NCBI GenBank assembly: GCA_028023455.1
Contig: JAQFVV010006850.1
Location: forward strand, 124,001-188,000
Length of the DNA: 64,000 bases
Reading direction: 5' to 3'
Source: Epiperipatus broadwayi
Lineage: Eukaryota > Onychophora > Udeonychophora > Euonychophora > Peripatidae
Shown here: positions 62,830-64,000 of the stretch, in pieces
How positions within the stretch are numbered: position 1 is the stretch's first letter
Layout of the letters: every line of letters begins with the position of its first letter
Notes under the pieces: model-generated
The model's input: the letters and a program-made list of their open reading frames with translations, nothing else
What the model was told of the DNA's origin: nothing
Databases searched by the model: none
Made by a program: the position numbers and the translations under genes

Positions 62830-63235
62830 ATTGTGGTATCTGGATGTAAATCTCAGTCATTCATCTGTTATCCAGATATGTGGATATAAATTCAAGTCAT
62901 TCATCTTTGATCCAAGTATCTGGGTTTAAATTCAAGTCATTCACTTATATTAAAATATTAATTCTCTAGTTCAGATCTGTAGATTTAAATCATTCATTTA
63001 CTTAATTCACCTTTAATCCAGGCATATGGATGTAGGTTCAATTTCATTTATATTAAAATTTTAATTCTCTAATTCAGATTTGTAGATTTAAATCATTCAT
63101 TTACTTAATTCATCTTTAATCCAGGCATATGGGTGTAAGTTCATGTCATTCATTTATATTAAAAGATTAATTCTCTAATTCATGTTTATAGATTTGAGTT
63201 ATTCATTTGTTTAATTCATCTTTGATACAGGTGTA
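62830..63235 (+). repeat. Minisatellite, ~103-106 base unit
   Basis: The string AATTCTCTARTTCAGATYTG recurs at 62960 and 63063 and in weaker form at 63169. Between copies lie AAATCATTCATTTACTTAAT and TTTAATCCAGGCATATGG. Partial units extend upstream (TCAAGTCATTCATCTTTGAT). Confidence 0.75.
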
Positions 63236-63411
63236 TATTTGAAGTAGAAACACATTTATTCAATTTAACTTTTACATAGAAGCATTTTTAATCTGTGTAT
63301 TATAAAGGCATATCTAATCCCTGTTCATATTCGAAGTATCCTGTATTCACACACACACACCCACACATATATATATATATATATTAATTCTAATGTTTTC
63401 ACGGATAAAAG

Positions 63412-63625
63412 ATGTCATATTATTATTACTATTTGCAGGATATTCCGTGTAGTGAAAAAGCTAAATGCTGACATTTCAGTACAATATCAAGTACCTTCCT
63501 CAGAGCTTCCTCTATGATTTGAGAAAGAGGAAGCTCTGAGGAAGGTACTTCATATTGTACTGAAACGTCAGCATTTAGCTTTTTCACTACACGGAATATC
63601 CTGCAAATAGTAATAATAATAATAT

Positions 63626-63630
<5 letters not shown>
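63412..63630. repeat. Inverted repeat inside TA repeats
   Basis: The left arm 63412-63513 and right arm 63526-63630 pair with two mismatches and one 3-base indel that I could find, around a 12-base loop. The arms carry GAGGAAGGTACTT and ACGTCAGCATTTAGC. TA runs flank it at 63367-63384 and 63630-63658. Confidence 0.85.
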
Positions 63631-63658
<28 letters not shown>

Positions 63659-63662
<4 letters not shown>

Positions 63663-64000
63663 TCTTGATTTAACTCACATATTATTATATTTTTCATTTA
63701 TTTTTAAATCAATATTCTTAAGTTCTTAAAATCAGCATAAGTATTATTTTTTAAAAACATTATTTTTTAAAAACTTTATTTTCTTATGTTTCATTTGATA
63801 AATCAATCATTTGAATAATTGTATTTTATTTTATATGTTAATTATTTCATCAAATTCATTTTCAAAATATATTTAAATATTATAAATGTATCTAATTTTC
63901 TTTATCTTGATATTTAAATCTTCACATCAAGAAAGAGTTGACTGGGCTGAATGGCACACTGAATTACTGCTACTGTTAATTGGGCATGTTTTCAAATTTT
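63659..64000. other. AT-rich end of window
   Basis: No feature recognised. Confidence 0.5.

Noticed and set aside
62830-63235. CRISPR-like array
   Set aside because: The units are long, imperfect and head-to-tail without unique spacers, and the DNA is eukaryotic.

Overview
This is non-coding-rich nuclear DNA of an invertebrate animal. It is strongly AT-rich (roughly 70-75% A+T by eye), packed with TA, TG, ATT/AAT and TAG microsatellites, and full of decayed retroelements. There are no operons and no bacterial genes. The retroelement types (RTE-like and L1/Tx1-like LINEs, Gypsy LTR elements, GIY-YIG/Penelope-like pieces, a ZBED-type hAT transposase) and the apparent giant intron fit a bilaterian such as a mollusc or chelicerate. 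The sequence alone does not decide which.

Host gene. The best candidate is a plus-strand gene split over the first 36.5 kb. An exon at 371-455 encodes a textbook signal peptide and ends in phase 1. A coding exon at 36099-36445 starts in phase 1 and runs to a stop. Spliced together they give a short secreted precursor with three cysteines and a Lys-Arg site, interrupted by a ~35.6 kb intron full of transposons. The protein family is not recognised, and extra exons in between cannot be excluded.

Layout. 0.9-2.0 kb: fold-back repeat. 3.8-5.1 kb and 8.9-9.15 kb: RTE-like LINE remains. 7.1-7.4 kb: GIY-YIG fragment (minus). 9.3-13.0 kb: LINE with ORF1 zinc knuckle and endonuclease, ending in a long ATT run. 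14.6-15.8 kb: broken hAT transposase with a 5' intron. 16.3-19.4 kb: a second fold-back family with microsatellites inside. 19.5-28.4 kb: a structurally complete LTR retrotransposon on the minus strand with ~2.55 kb LTRs, coding only for lysine-rich coiled-coil protein. 28.4-36 kb: AT-rich intron. 37.8-40.2 kb: fold-back repeats, including a nearly perfect 171-bp palindrome. 41.3-45.0 kb: the best-preserved LINE (minus; endonuclease, reverse transcriptase, C-terminal CCHC). 45.3-47.2 kb: Gypsy LTR and gag remains (plus). 47.5-50.1 kb: ORF1-like plus GIY-YIG element. 51.2-57.9 kb: Gypsy element (minus) with 3' LTR, integrase, RNase H, RT, protease and gag. 58.4-61.6 kb: deleted Gypsy derivative (plus) in which gag runs straight into integrase. 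62-63.7 kb: TA runs, a ~105-bp minisatellite and another fold-back.

How it fits together. Almost every recognisable gene here is a mobile-element gene, and nearly all are broken. Two themes recur. Elements of different type end in the same short 3' signature followed by an AAT microsatellite, so several microsatellites look like retroelement tails. Long inverted repeats tend to sit beside or inside TA runs.
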